Shown here: positions 32,535-41,435 of the stretch, one piece after another
Numbering within the stretch: position 1 is the first letter of the stretch
Layout: the number at the start of each line of letters is the position of its first letter
NCBI RefSeq assembly: GCF_007786475.1
Contig: NZ_VNJJ01000001.1
Location: 186,001 to 250,000 of the forward strand
Direction: 5' to 3'
Length of the DNA: 64,000 bases
Source: Cohnella terricola
GTDB lineage: Bacteria; Bacillota; Bacilli; Paenibacillales; Paenibacillaceae
Program-made: the position numbers and the translations under genes
The notes under the pieces: generated by a model
What the model was told of the DNA's origin: nothing
Seen by the model: the letters and a program-made list of their open reading frames with translations, nothing else
Database searches by the model: none

Positions 32535-33362
32535 TTAGCCCTTAACCGCGCCTTCGGCGATTCCTTGGACGATGAAGCGCTGGAAGAACAAGTACAGCAC
32601 GACGACCGGCAAGGAAGTCAACACGAGAATGCTGAGAATATAAGACCATTCCGTCGAATACTGCCCGAAGAATACGCTGGCCGCCAGAATGAGCGTATAG
32701 CTTTCATATTTGGTTAGCATAATCAGCGGAAGCATGAAATCGTTCCAGATCCACAGGACGTTCAGAATAGCGATCGTCACCGTGATCGGCAGCAGAAGCG
32801 GAAAAATAATATGCGTAAACGTTTTAAGCTGACCGCAGCCGTCCATATGGGCGGATTCCTCGAGCTCCCTCGGAATGGATTTCACGAATCCGTGATAGAG
32901 GAAGACGGCGAAGTTGACGCCAAGCCCGATATAGATCATCGGCAATCCGTAGACGGAGCTTTGGACGTGGAACGTTTTGGCGACTTTGATTAACGAGAAC
33001 ATGATCGCGTAGAACGGAACGAGCATAGACGAGAAAAACAGGAAAAAGAGCAGTTGGCTTAGCTTGCCGGGCGTACGGGAAATTTTGTAACCGGCGAGAG
33101 AGCCGCAGGAGATAATCCCGACAACGGAAATGACGGTAATGACGGTCGTATTGTACAGGTTGTTCATGAGATGAATTTCAGTCAGAACATGCTTGTAATT
33201 TTCCCAATGGATCTTGGTTGGCAAGCTAAGCACCGATTTGAACATTTCGCCTTGCGTCTTGAACGAGTTGAAGACGGCCAGCACGATTGGGAACATGAAA
33301 AACACCGTTACGGCAATCAAGATGGCTAGCACGACGATGGTCAGGAGGCGGTTGGATTTCAT
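32535..33362 (-). CDS. Sugar ABC transporter permease (MalG type)
   Basis: A 275-residue inner-membrane protein with six helices, the EAA loop EESAHMDGCGQLKTFTHIIFPL and the family C-terminus QRFIVQGIAEGAVKG. Its ATG overlaps the stop of the first permease by one base, so the pair is translationally coupled. Confidence 0.93.
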   Translation of the reverse strand: MKSNRLLTIVVLAILIAVTVFFMFPIVLAVFNSFKTQGEMFKSVLSLPTKIHWENYKHVLTEIHLMNNLYNTTVITVISVVGIISCGSLAGYKISRTPGKLSQLLFFLFFSSMLVPFYAIMFSLIKVAKTFHVQSSVYGLPMIYIGLGVNFAVFLYHGFVKSIPRELEESAHMDGCGQLKTFTHIIFPLLLPITVTIAILNVLWIWNDFMLPLIMLTKYESYTLILAASVFFGQYSTEWSYILSILVLTSLPVVVLYLFFQRFIVQGIAEGAVKG

Positions 33363-34243
33363 TAAGCTTCCACCTCTTTCTTCTTAAATACCGTAACTTG
33401 TACGAACGTGATGATAATGATCATAAAGAACAGAATCATCGCTTTGGCCGTTGCATATCCGAACTGGCGGTCTCTTGCAAAGCCTTCCTGATAGACGTTA
33501 AGCGCGATGACTTCCGTGCTGTAGCCGGGACCGCCGCCGGTCAAGGCGTAGACGACCTCGAAAATTTTGAACGAGCTGTTGAGCGTCAGGAACACGCATA
33601 TCGTTATCGCCGGCATCACCAGAGGGAGAATGATGTGATAGAACCGGCGGAACGTGGAAGCTCCGTCGATCGTGGCGGCTTCTTTCAAATCTTTCGGCAC
33701 GCCTTGCAGTGCGGCGATATAGATAATCATCAGATATCCAGCGCCTTGCCAGACGGTCACGATCACGGTTGAGAGGAACGCCATATTCGGCGTACTAACC
33801 CAGCCCTGATCGAGAAAGCTGAGAAGGGTGTATTCCGCCAGCTTCGGGGCGACTCGGGAGAAAATGAACGCCCACATGAGGGTACTGATATAAATACTGA
33901 CCATATTCGGCATGAATATAAGCGTGCGGAATAACGTTTTGGATTTGGTGCGGCTTTCGATTAACAATGCCAAGCACAGCGCGATCGCATTTTGCAAAAT
34001 CACGATGACGACCACGTATTTTAACGTATACAGCAGCGAATGGATAAACTGCGGATCGGAAGTAAGAGCTTGAATATAATTGCTGATGCCGACGAACTTA
34101 TAGTCCTTGTACAACCCGTTCCAATCGGTCAAGCTGTAGTAGAATCCGCCGATCGTCGGATAGACGAGGAAGATAGCATAGAACAGAAGCGCCGGAGCGG
34201 AAAAAGCCAATAATGAAAGCCAAGGTTTTGATTTATATGACAC
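33362..34243 (-). CDS. Sugar ABC transporter permease (MalF type)
   Basis: A 293-residue partner permease with six helices, the EAA loop KEAATIDGASTFRRFYHIILPL and GGGPGYSTEVIALNVYQEGF near the end. The start is a GTG at 34243 because AGGCGGTG, close to a full Shine-Dalgarno, ends seven bases before it; the GTG three codons upstream overlaps that box. Confidence 0.92.
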   Translation of the reverse strand: MSYKSKPWLSLLAFSAPALLFYAIFLVYPTIGGFYYSLTDWNGLYKDYKFVGISNYIQALTSDPQFIHSLLYTLKYVVVIVILQNAIALCLALLIESRTKSKTLFRTLIFMPNMVSIYISTLMWAFIFSRVAPKLAEYTLLSFLDQGWVSTPNMAFLSTVIVTVWQGAGYLMIIYIAALQGVPKDLKEAATIDGASTFRRFYHIILPLVMPAITICVFLTLNSSFKIFEVVYALTGGGPGYSTEVIALNVYQEGFARDRQFGYATAKAMILFFMIIIITFVQVTVFKKKEVEA

Positions 34244-34267
34244 GATTGTCACCGCCTGTCAGGAATG

Positions 34268-34302
34268 AAAAAACGGTAATCGGAAGTCCATCACCGTTTT
34301 TT
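34268..34302. terminator. Two-way hairpin between binding protein and permeases
   Basis: AAAAACGGT pairs with ACCGTTTTT around about 15 bases, with T runs on both strands. On the minus strand it follows the binding-protein stop codon, so it probably ends part of the transcripts there. Confidence 0.65.
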
Positions 34303-34321
34303 CGTTATGTTGCTCTTGAAG

Positions 34322-35611
34322 TTACTTACCGGCTCCTACTGATTTTTTCCACGTTTTGTTAACGGAATCGACGTACTGGTCTTGCGAAATGGATTTGGCG
34401 TAGTAGGCCTGGGCCAGCTTGTCCTTGTCCTGATCGGCTGCGACCGGAAGCGTCAAGCCGAGGAAACCTTGACCGGCGTCGACGATATTTTGCGCGTCCT
34501 CGTCCCAAGGGAAGGATTTGATCGTTTGGTTCGTCGCGACTTTGTTGAATTTCAAGCTTTCGAAGAAAGCGGAAGAGTCCTGATCGTCAAGAATATAGTT
34601 CAGGAAGTCGAGTGCCACGTCCTTGTTCGGGCCATCCGGGTAAGCGGTCAGCGTGGTCGTGATGGCGATGACGACTTTGGTCGATTGCGGATCGTCGTTG
34701 ATCGGCAGCGCGCCGAGTCCCAGGTTGAAGTTTGGATTAACTTTCAGAATGCTGTCGGAATACCATGGGCCGGTTACGAACATCGCGGCTTTGCCGTTCG
34801 CGAAGTCGGCAATACCGTCTTCGGCGCTCAGCTCCAGAGCATTGGAGTTGCCGTTGGCGTTGATCACATCAACTACGTCGAACAGCCCGTTATCCTTCAA
34901 ATCCTTGAAGGAAGCTTTGTCCGTAGTCATATCGTCCCACCACGTCGGCAGCTTCGTGTTGACGATCGACTGCATGCTGAGGAAGAACGGCCAGCCGGCA
35001 ACGAAGCTGTCTTTGTAAGCGAGGACGAACGGCGTTACGTTATTGCCTTTCAGCTTTTCGGCGAGCGCTTTCAATTCGGACAGCGTCTGCGGAGGCGTCA
35101 CGTTGTTCGCTTCGAAAATATCTTTGTTGTACAAGTAGCTCCAAGAGAAGCTCTCCATCGGCACGCCGTATATTTTTCCATCGATTTTGGAAGCTTCGCG
35201 CATACTGTCCGTCAGCTTGGCGACGAACGGTTCGTTTGATAGGTCCGCTGCGTAGCCGCCTTTGACGAAATCTGCCCCTTTGGTCGCGAAGTTAAAGGAG
35301 TAGATGTCGGGAGCATCCCCGCTGGCGAGCCTTGTCGGAAGAAGGTTTTCATCGGATGGCAGCTCAAGGTTGTACGAAACCTCGATGTTTTTCTCCGCGA
35401 GCTCTTTCGCCGCGAACTGCTTCAAATACCCGTCGAACTGGTCCTTAAAGCGGCCGGCCAGGGGGAGCATGATGGACAGCTTTACTTTTCTAACGCTGCC
35501 TTGCTCGCCATCGTTCTTGGATCCGGAGCTGTTTCCGCTGCCGCTGGAGCAGCCGGCAATCAAAGCCGGGACAAGCGTCGACACGGCCATAAGCTTTAAT
35601 GTTTTTTTCAC
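34322..35611 (-). CDS. Sugar ABC transporter binding lipoprotein (family 1)
   Basis: A 429-residue extracellular receptor: signal peptide with lipobox LIAGC (lipidated Cys21), a Gly/Ser linker, then the family 1 fold (LASGDAPDIYSFNF, YGVPMESFSWSYLYNKDIF, FANGKAAMFVTGPWYSDSI). It starts with GTG after AAGGGAGG. It is first in the minus-strand operon with the two permeases and no ATPase. A cre site lies over its transcription start. Confidence 0.93.
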   Translation of the reverse strand: MKKTLKLMAVSTLVPALIAGCSSGSGNSSGSKNDGEQGSVRKVKLSIMLPLAGRFKDQFDGYLKQFAAKELAEKNIEVSYNLELPSDENLLPTRLASGDAPDIYSFNFATKGADFVKGGYAADLSNEPFVAKLTDSMREASKIDGKIYGVPMESFSWSYLYNKDIFEANNVTPPQTLSELKALAEKLKGNNVTPFVLAYKDSFVAGWPFFLSMQSIVNTKLPTWWDDMTTDKASFKDLKDNGLFDVVDVINANGNSNALELSAEDGIADFANGKAAMFVTGPWYSDSILKVNPNFNLGLGALPINDDPQSTKVVIAITTTLTAYPDGPNKDVALDFLNYILDDQDSSAFFESLKFNKVATNQTIKSFPWDEDAQNIVDAGQGFLGLTLPVAADQDKDKLAQAYYAKSISQDQYVDSVNKTWKKSVGAGK

Positions 35612-35632
35612 GTTGTAGCCTCCCTTATTTCA

Positions 35633-35646
35633 TGTGAGCGTTTGCA
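35633..35646. promoter_or_regulatory. CcpA cre site at the binding-protein promoter
   Basis: TGTGAGCGTTTGCA matches 13 of 14 cre positions. It covers the expected start of transcription of the minus-strand operon. Confidence 0.6.
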
Positions 35647-35652
35647 AATCCG

Positions 35653-35681
35653 ATTATATAAAGGGGGCGAAAGTTTGTAAC
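35653..35681 (-). promoter_or_regulatory. Promoter of the minus-strand ABC operon
   Basis: Read on the minus strand: GTTACA (35681-35676), 17-base spacer, TATAAT (35658-35653). The cre site is just downstream. Confidence 0.6.
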
Positions 35682-35903
35682 TGGACGATATTAGTTTGCC
35701 CGACTGGAATAAATTAATCTCCAAGGGTTGCCTCTTTGTGCTTCCAGTACAAGATGACAAATGCATGGTACGAAAGCACAAAGCGCATGAGAAATATACA
35801 AAACTTGAATCGGATGTTCCATTTCAGCGAGGGGGAATTGTCCATTAGAATGGCGTTGTCGGCAGGTAGAGGGGAGGAAGGAGAGGAGCCGTCGGCTCCA
35901 GTG

Positions 35904-36764
35904 CTATTCGATATGAAGGAAGGAAGCGCGTGAATTTTCTTTATATTTGGACGGAGAGACTCCGACCCATTTTTTGAATTGCTTGCTGAAATGATGGATG
36001 TCCGGGTAACCGGCTTTCAATGCGACTTCGCCGATAGACAGATCGGTAGACGCAAGCAGCGTTTGCGCCTTCTGCAGCCGGATTTTGTTCACGTACAGAA
36101 TCGGGGAAGTTTTCATGATGTCGTTGAAAATGTAATGGAAACGGGTAGGCGAAACCGACAGCAAGCTGGCCAATTCCTCGCGGGTAATCGGCTTGTCGAT
36201 GTTCTGGTCGATGTATTCGAGAACGCCGGCGATTTTCGTAAAATGTATAAAGAAATCAATGCTCTCCCGTTTGATTTTCGAGGCGTCGAGAATCGCGACC
36301 AACAACTCAAGCGCCAGAGCTTTGGCGTGAATGATGGATTTGATGGAGATTTTATCCGACGAGCCGCTTTCCGACGATTCGGACAGCTTTCTCACCCATT
36401 GCGAGATGAGCTCGCTATCCGCTCCTGTGACGATGGACGGCACATTGAACAGCGACAAAATATCGATATTTTGCAAAAAAGTGTAGTGAATGTGCGCGTA
36501 ATGGACTTTGCCGATATCCATTCTGTACTTGTGTTTCACGTAGGGCGGCACGATTAGCGTGTTGCCGCTTCCGGCCGTTACGATCTCGTTCGTCTCGTAT
36601 TCGCAGTAGCATTCTCCTACGAGCGGGCTTACGATGACGGTATAAGGAAGAATCCTCCACTCGTTGAAGTGGATGGAGGATACGGTCTGATTGTTCGCAT
36701 GGGAATACAAATAGTGAGAAATTGTGTTCTCGATTAATTGGGAGAAGAGATGTCCCGTCGTCAT
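35904..36764 (-). CDS. AraC-family regulator
   Basis: About 286 residues: a cupin sensor domain (about 20-120, VSPLVGECYCEYETNE, TLIVPPYVKHKY, HYAHIHYTF) and a C-terminal AraC HTH (about 180-278, ITREELASLLSVSPTRFHYIFN, SPSKYKEN). AGGAGTG stands nine bases before the ATG at 36764; the reading can be extended upstream to a TTG at 36836 without an RBS. It is divergent from the ThuA-ADH-SDR group and is the likely regulator of that group or of the neighbouring ABC operon. Confidence 0.87.
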   Translation of the reverse strand: MTTGHLFSQLIENTISHYLYSHANNQTVSSIHFNEWRILPYTVIVSPLVGECYCEYETNEIVTAGSGNTLIVPPYVKHKYRMDIGKVHYAHIHYTFLQNIDILSLFNVPSIVTGADSELISQWVRKLSESSESGSSDKISIKSIIHAKALALELLVAILDASKIKRESIDFFIHFTKIAGVLEYIDQNIDKPITREELASLLSVSPTRFHYIFNDIMKTSPILYVNKIRLQKAQTLLASTDLSIGEVALKAGYPDIHHFSKQFKKWVGVSPSKYKENSRASFLHIE

Positions 36765-36878
36765 AGCCGAATGCACTCCTATCGTACCCGTTCCAATGTC
36801 GATTCCTATATTAGAGGATGGGTATCCAATTAGCAAGACAAGCTGCAGGACCTACAATTAAATAAGGAGAGGGTACTC

Positions 36879-37577
36879 TTGTCTAACCAACCGTTAAAAG
36901 TATTGCTAATCTCGGGAAATGAAAATCATAAATGGCACAATTGGGAGGAGAATACCCCTCTTATTCAGGAAGCGCTGCAAGCGGAGGGCGATATCGCGGT
37001 AACCTTATCGCTGGATATAGAGGTTCTAGCCGGGGATCTGGCTGAATTCGACGTTCTAGCGTTGAACTATTGCAACTGGCACGATCCGACGGAGCTGAGT
37101 GAACAGGCGAAAGCGAACGTCATCGCTTTCGGCGAGCAAGGCAAAGGAATCGTCATTTTGCATTTCGCGAACGGTGCGTTCCATTTCTCCTTGCCGGAAG
37201 CGGGAGCTTCCGACTGGCCGGAATACCATCGTATCGTGCCTCGGGCATGGAACCATCATGGCGAAAGCGCTCATGATGACTACGGAACGTTTACGGTTCG
37301 TATGCTGGACGAGTCCCATCCGATTACGCAAGGAATCGCGCCGTTCGAAACACAAGATGAGTTATACTTCAATCAGGAGGGCGACGTAGAGATTCACCCG
37401 CTGTATGCGGCCGTTTCGAATATCACGAACAAGGAAGAGCCGCTTGCATGGACGTCCGGCTACCGGAATTCGCGGGTATATCAGACGCTGCTCGGGCACG
37501 ATCGCCATGCCTACACCGCATCGGAAGTCCGCGAGACGCTGAGAAGAGCCGTTCGCTGGGTAGCCCGCCGACTGTAG
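36879..37577 (+). CDS. ThuA-like domain protein
   Basis: A 232-residue class I glutamine-amidotransferase-like protein of the ThuA (trehalose utilisation) family. Family text: VLLISGNENHKWHNWEENTP, DVLALNYCNWHD, GKGIVILHFANGAF, MLDESHPITQGI, PLAWTSGYRNSRVYQTLLGHDRHAY. It lacks a catalytic Cys nucleophile elbow, as is usual for ThuA; related proteins act in sugar oxidation or ketodisaccharide pathways, and the reaction here is not known. TTG start with AAGGAGAGGG before it. It is followed by a sugar-alcohol-type dehydrogenase, in line with a sugar catabolism role. Confidence 0.87.
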   Translation: MSNQPLKVLLISGNENHKWHNWEENTPLIQEALQAEGDIAVTLSLDIEVLAGDLAEFDVLALNYCNWHDPTELSEQAKANVIAFGEQGKGIVILHFANGAFHFSLPEAGASDWPEYHRIVPRAWNHHGESAHDDYGTFTVRMLDESHPITQGIAPFETQDELYFNQEGDVEIHPLYAAVSNITNKEEPLAWTSGYRNSRVYQTLLGHDRHAYTASEVRETLRRAVRWVARRL

Positions 37578-37629
37578 GTTGTAGTAAGAATCACTTCATA
37601 AAGATGATTTCATTGGGGGGCGACACCGG

Positions 37630-38691
37630 ATGGAGAGCAATAAAATGGCGGCGGCGGTGATGGATCGGCCGCTGTCGATCGAGATCAGGCAGGTGGACAT
37701 TCCCGAGCCCAAATGGGATGAAGCGCTCGTTCGCGTTCATTGCATCGGTATTTGCGGCTCCGACGTTCATTATTACGAGCATGGCAGAATTGGCCGCTAT
37801 GTCGTGGAGAAACCGATTATTCTCGGACACGAGCTTGCCGGCACTGTCGTAAAAGTTGGCAGAGGCGTAGGCAACGTTCAGGTAGGCGACCGGGTGGCCG
37901 TCGAACCGGGCGTGACGTGCGGTCGCTGCGAATATTGCAAGTCCGGTCGGTATAACCTTTGTCCCGACGTCGTCTTTATGGCAACGCCTCCGGTGGACGG
38001 CGCCTGGGCCGAATATGTCGCGATCCGAAGCGATTTTCTGTTTAAGCTGCCGGACGGGATGAGCTTTGAGGAGGGCGCTCTGCTAGAGCCGCTGTCCGTC
38101 GGCTTTCACGCGATGCGCCGGGGCAAGATCCAACCGGATCATACTGTGCTCGTAACCGGACTTGGGCCGATCGGCCTGCTGGCGTTGGAAGCGGCGAAGC
38201 TATTCGGCGTGACGGAGCTCTACGGGAGCGACGTGGTCGCTTTCCGGCGCGAGCTGGCGATGGAGCTTGGGGCGACGGGCGTCATCGATCCGACGCAAGG
38301 ATCTATTGCCGAGCAGCTTGGCGATGCGGAGGGCTTTAAGGGATTTGATGTCTTGATCGAAACGTCGGGCAATGCCCGGGCGATTGCCGACAGCATCCGT
38401 CTCGTCAAGCGCGGGGGTACGATTGTGCTGGTCGGCTTGCCCGTAGCAGAGTCGATCCCGGTCGACGTGGCCCAATTGGTCGATTCGGAATTAGACGTTT
38501 ATGGCTTATTCCGTTATGCCAATACGTATCCGGCTGCCATCCAAGCCTTGAGTAGAGGCAATCAGGACATTCGACGGGTCATCACGCACAAATTTCCTCT
38601 TCGCTCGATTAAAGAAGCGGTAGAGACGGCCCGCACGCAAAAAGAAACGAGCATCAAAATTATGATATATCCGGACGAAAAGCATGTTTAA
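37630..38691 (+). CDS. Zinc-dependent medium-chain dehydrogenase (sorbitol dehydrogenase-like)
   Basis: A 353-residue MDR-family alcohol or polyol dehydrogenase. Catalytic zinc ligands are Cys42 (GICGSDVHYYEHG), His67 and Glu68 (LGHELAG); structural zinc Cys97, Cys100, Cys103 and Cys111 (CGRCEYCKSGRYNLC). The Rossmann motif GLGPIGLLAL follows near 178. YYEHG is typical of sorbitol/xylitol dehydrogenases, which oxidise a polyol to a ketose with NAD. It lies 52 bases after the ThuA gene. Confidence 0.92.
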   Translation: MESNKMAAAVMDRPLSIEIRQVDIPEPKWDEALVRVHCIGICGSDVHYYEHGRIGRYVVEKPIILGHELAGTVVKVGRGVGNVQVGDRVAVEPGVTCGRCEYCKSGRYNLCPDVVFMATPPVDGAWAEYVAIRSDFLFKLPDGMSFEEGALLEPLSVGFHAMRRGKIQPDHTVLVTGLGPIGLLALEAAKLFGVTELYGSDVVAFRRELAMELGATGVIDPTQGSIAEQLGDAEGFKGFDVLIETSGNARAIADSIRLVKRGGTIVLVGLPVAESIPVDVAQLVDSELDVYGLFRYANTYPAAIQALSRGNQDIRRVITHKFPLRSIKEAVETARTQKETSIKIMIYPDEKHV

Positions 38692-38740
38692 GCTTGTCCG
38701 TTCGCAACGAGAGAGAGCCTAATATGGGGAGGACGATAAT

Positions 38741-39463
38741 ATGAGCAAGTCCATATGCATTACGGGAGCCGACCGGGGATTAGGCTTCGAATTGACGCTG
38801 AATTTCTTGGAGCGGGGATATACGGTGTACGCGGGTAAATATTTGGCCGAGTGGAAGGATCTTGACGGGCTTGCGGAGCGTTACGGCGATCGCATTGTTC
38901 CCGTTCAGATGGACGTATCGAACGATGACAGCGTGAAGAGCGTGGGCGCTTTTATCTCCGAACGTACGGATAAGCTGGATATGTTGATCAACAACGCGGG
39001 CATTCTGCTCGATAGGGACGCAACCGTCTACGACGATCTGAATTTCGATAATATGTTGAAAGAGTACAACGTCAACTCAATCGGCCCGCTCCGCATGACC
39101 CAAGCGCTTGCCCGCTTGCTCATGAACAGCGACAGCAAGCTCATCGTCAACATCTCCTCCGAGGCAGGGCAAATCCAACAGCCAGAAAGGGAAGGCTGGT
39201 ACGGCTACTGTATGTCCAAAGCGGCGCTGAACATTCAATCCAATATTCTTCATAATCACTTGAAGAAAGAGGGCGGAAGAGTTATCGCTATTTATCCGGG
39301 CTGGATGCAGACGTATATGAACGGCAAGCTGGACACATCGGCAGAACTGACTTCCAAACAAGCGGCGACTTACATTGCCGATACAATTGTTCGTCTGGGC
39401 GCGGAAGAGCTTGGAGACCGGCCTCTGTTCGTGAACAATATAGGGGAACAGATGGAGTGGTAA
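38741..39463 (+). CDS. SDR-family oxidoreductase
   Basis: A 240-residue classical short-chain dehydrogenase. TGADRGLG (residues 8-15) is the cofactor loop, NNAG follows, VNISSEAG holds the catalytic Ser and YCMSK is the YxxxK pair. It is the third gene of the ThuA-ADH-SDR group, with GGGAGGA before the ATG and a strong terminator after. The substrate is unknown, likely a sugar or polyol intermediate. Confidence 0.9.
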   Translation: MSKSICITGADRGLGFELTLNFLERGYTVYAGKYLAEWKDLDGLAERYGDRIVPVQMDVSNDDSVKSVGAFISERTDKLDMLINNAGILLDRDATVYDDLNFDNMLKEYNVNSIGPLRMTQALARLLMNSDSKLIVNISSEAGQIQQPEREGWYGYCMSKAALNIQSNILHNHLKKEGGRVIAIYPGWMQTYMNGKLDTSAELTSKQAATYIADTIVRLGAEELGDRPLFVNNIGEQMEW

Positions 39464-39526
39464 GGCAAAGGACGAAGACAGATCAGTGGTGACAACGTTC
39501 CTTCGACGAGAATAAATTCGCAAGAT

Positions 39527-39563
39527 GAGGTTAACCGGCTTGATCCGGTTTAACCTCTTTTTT
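39527..39563 (+). terminator. Terminator of the ThuA-ADH-SDR operon
   Basis: GAGGTTAACCGG pairs with CCGGTTTAACCTC (one bulge) over a short loop, followed by a T run (TTTTTT). Confidence 0.88.
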
Positions 39564-39690
39564 CGTTGTAATTTTTTCTGAAAACGAGATTCTGCTGGCG
39601 ACTCAAGTGACCGCTTATATTGCAATTTCATTGTCGTCCTGCTAGAAGCAAGCTATACTTAGTTCAATTAATCGGTAAGGGGACGATGGC

Positions 39691-41409
39691 ATGAGAGGAC
39701 TGAACAGAACCTTCCTGAGAACGATTCGCTTCAAGTTGCTGTTCGGTCTACTTCTCGTCATAGTCCCCCTGGTCGGTCTGCTCATCTATAATAACTTCTA
39801 TGCGATTCAAATCATTCGCAACCAGGTTATGCAATCCAACGTGAATATGATGAGCCTATACATGGGCCGGATCGACGCCAGTCTTAAGGAAGTCGACAAC
39901 TACTTGTACGCGCTGGCTGCCACGAACACTGACCTGCTTCAACTGGACGTACCGGAGAAGCGCAATCCGAATGAATACAACATTTCGAAAATTGCGTTAG
40001 CGAAAAAAATCAACACCGACATCAACTCGTACAAGTCGATTGATTCCTTTATCATCTATTCCCGCGAGAATGACGATATGATGATCACGGAGGAAATGAG
40101 CCAAAGTTATGACTACCGCAAAGTCTTAAACGATAGCATTCAAAGCTGGCTTCGGACAGATCCCGGCTCAAAAGGAAATTCCGGCGAACGTTGGCGAACT
40201 TATTGTATCGGTAACGAGTATTTCCTGTATCATATCGTGAAAGCGGGCAATGTCGATATCGTCGGCTGGGTCAATGTCAAGAAGATCATGGTTCCCTTGG
40301 AACTGATCCAGTTGGGCCAGGACGGACGGGCCGTCTTAATCGACGAGACGGATTCGTCGGCGATGAACGATCGCGACTATGTGAGCGAGCACGGGATCGA
40401 CTTGAAGTCCGACCGTCTGACCGGCTCGAACGGCAAGTTCCTGGTCGCGGGGGCGCAGTCGAGCCTCGGGCCGTTCAGTCTGGCGGCCGTAATCCCGGAT
40501 AGCGCGATTCTGGAGCGGTTGTCTTCCTTCAAGGATATCATCGCCGTCATCTGCATCGGTTCCGTTATTGCCATCCCGTTCGTGTTGTTGTTCTTCCAAC
40601 GCCTAATCTTGCTGCCGGTCCGGCGAATCGTGTCGGCGATGAAGCAGGTAAAGCTCGGCAACTGGGAGGCGAGGATCGAGCCGTCTCCATCCTCGGTGGA
40701 GTTTGAGCTGATGCACGAATCGTTTAACACGATGATCCGGACGGTCCAGGAGCTGACGATCAGCGTATACGAGGAGAAAATCAGCAAGCAGACCGCCGAG
40801 CTGATGCACCTGCAGCTCCAGATAAATCCGCACTTCTTCATGAACACAATCAATATGATTTACAACTCCGCGCAGGTGCGCGATTACCCGATCATTCAGG
40901 AGCTGTCTCTAGCGCTTGTCCGCTATTTCCGGTATATGCTGCTTCAGGGCGACAGGACGCAAGTGCCGCTGCGAGACGAGGTAGAGCAGCTGATCAATTA
41001 TTTGCGAATTCAGGAGATGCGTTACGGCGACAGTCTGACCTACGAGCTCTCGGCGCCGGAGGAGCTGCTGGATCGGCCCGTGCCGCCGCTGCTCGTTCAG
41101 ACGTTCGTGGAAAATACGATCAAGCACACGCTCACGATGGACGAGCCGGTGCATCTGCAGATCGATATCTGTAGCGCAAACGGGGACGGAACGGGGCTGC
41201 GACTGCTCATTCGGGATACGGGCAATGGATTCCCCGACGAGGTGCTGCACAGACTGGCCGTCCAAGAGGATGTGCGCAGCGAGCGGGGCGAGCATGTGGG
41301 GATCTGGAACGCAATGCATCGGCTGCGTCTGCTGTACGGAGACCGGGCGGACATCAAGTTCGCCAATGGCGAGGAATGGGGCGCCGAGATTCGGATTACG
41401 TTGCCATGA
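39691..41409 (+). CDS. Sensor histidine kinase, YesM type
   Basis: A 572-residue membrane kinase: helix at about 12-32, extracellular sensor, second helix at about 285-307, HAMP, His_kinase domain with QINPHFFMNTINM (His381), and HATPase domain (VQTFVENTIKHTL, RDTGNGFPDEV). It is paired with the response regulator that follows after 26 bases. It probably senses the ligand of the binding protein at 43213-44733. Confidence 0.92.
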   Translation: MRGLNRTFLRTIRFKLLFGLLLVIVPLVGLLIYNNFYAIQIIRNQVMQSNVNMMSLYMGRIDASLKEVDNYLYALAATNTDLLQLDVPEKRNPNEYNISKIALAKKINTDINSYKSIDSFIIYSRENDDMMITEEMSQSYDYRKVLNDSIQSWLRTDPGSKGNSGERWRTYCIGNEYFLYHIVKAGNVDIVGWVNVKKIMVPLELIQLGQDGRAVLIDETDSSAMNDRDYVSEHGIDLKSDRLTGSNGKFLVAGAQSSLGPFSLAAVIPDSAILERLSSFKDIIAVICIGSVIAIPFVLLFFQRLILLPVRRIVSAMKQVKLGNWEARIEPSPSSVEFELMHESFNTMIRTVQELTISVYEEKISKQTAELMHLQLQINPHFFMNTINMIYNSAQVRDYPIIQELSLALVRYFRYMLLQGDRTQVPLRDEVEQLINYLRIQEMRYGDSLTYELSAPEELLDRPVPPLLVQTFVENTIKHTLTMDEPVHLQIDICSANGDGTGLRLLIRDTGNGFPDEVLHRLAVQEDVRSERGEHVGIWNAMHRLRLLYGDRADIKFANGEEWGAEIRITLP

Positions 41410-41435
41410 GCGAATAGCCGGGAGGGAGTTCATCT

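Noticed and set aside
34382..35239. Plus-strand frame of 285 codons opposite the binding-protein gene
   Set aside because: Shadow of a strongly supported lipoprotein gene; composition (Val, Arg, Gln) is typical of an antisense reading.
35736..35933. Possible 65-residue gene in the gap between the ABC operon and the AraC gene
   Set aside because: No RBS, no known motif, and it overlaps the end of the AraC gene; the gap is better explained by the promoter and cre site.
35979..36557. Plus-strand frame of 192 codons opposite an AraC gene
   Set aside because: Antisense shadow; the AraC reading has clear domain text and a start signal.
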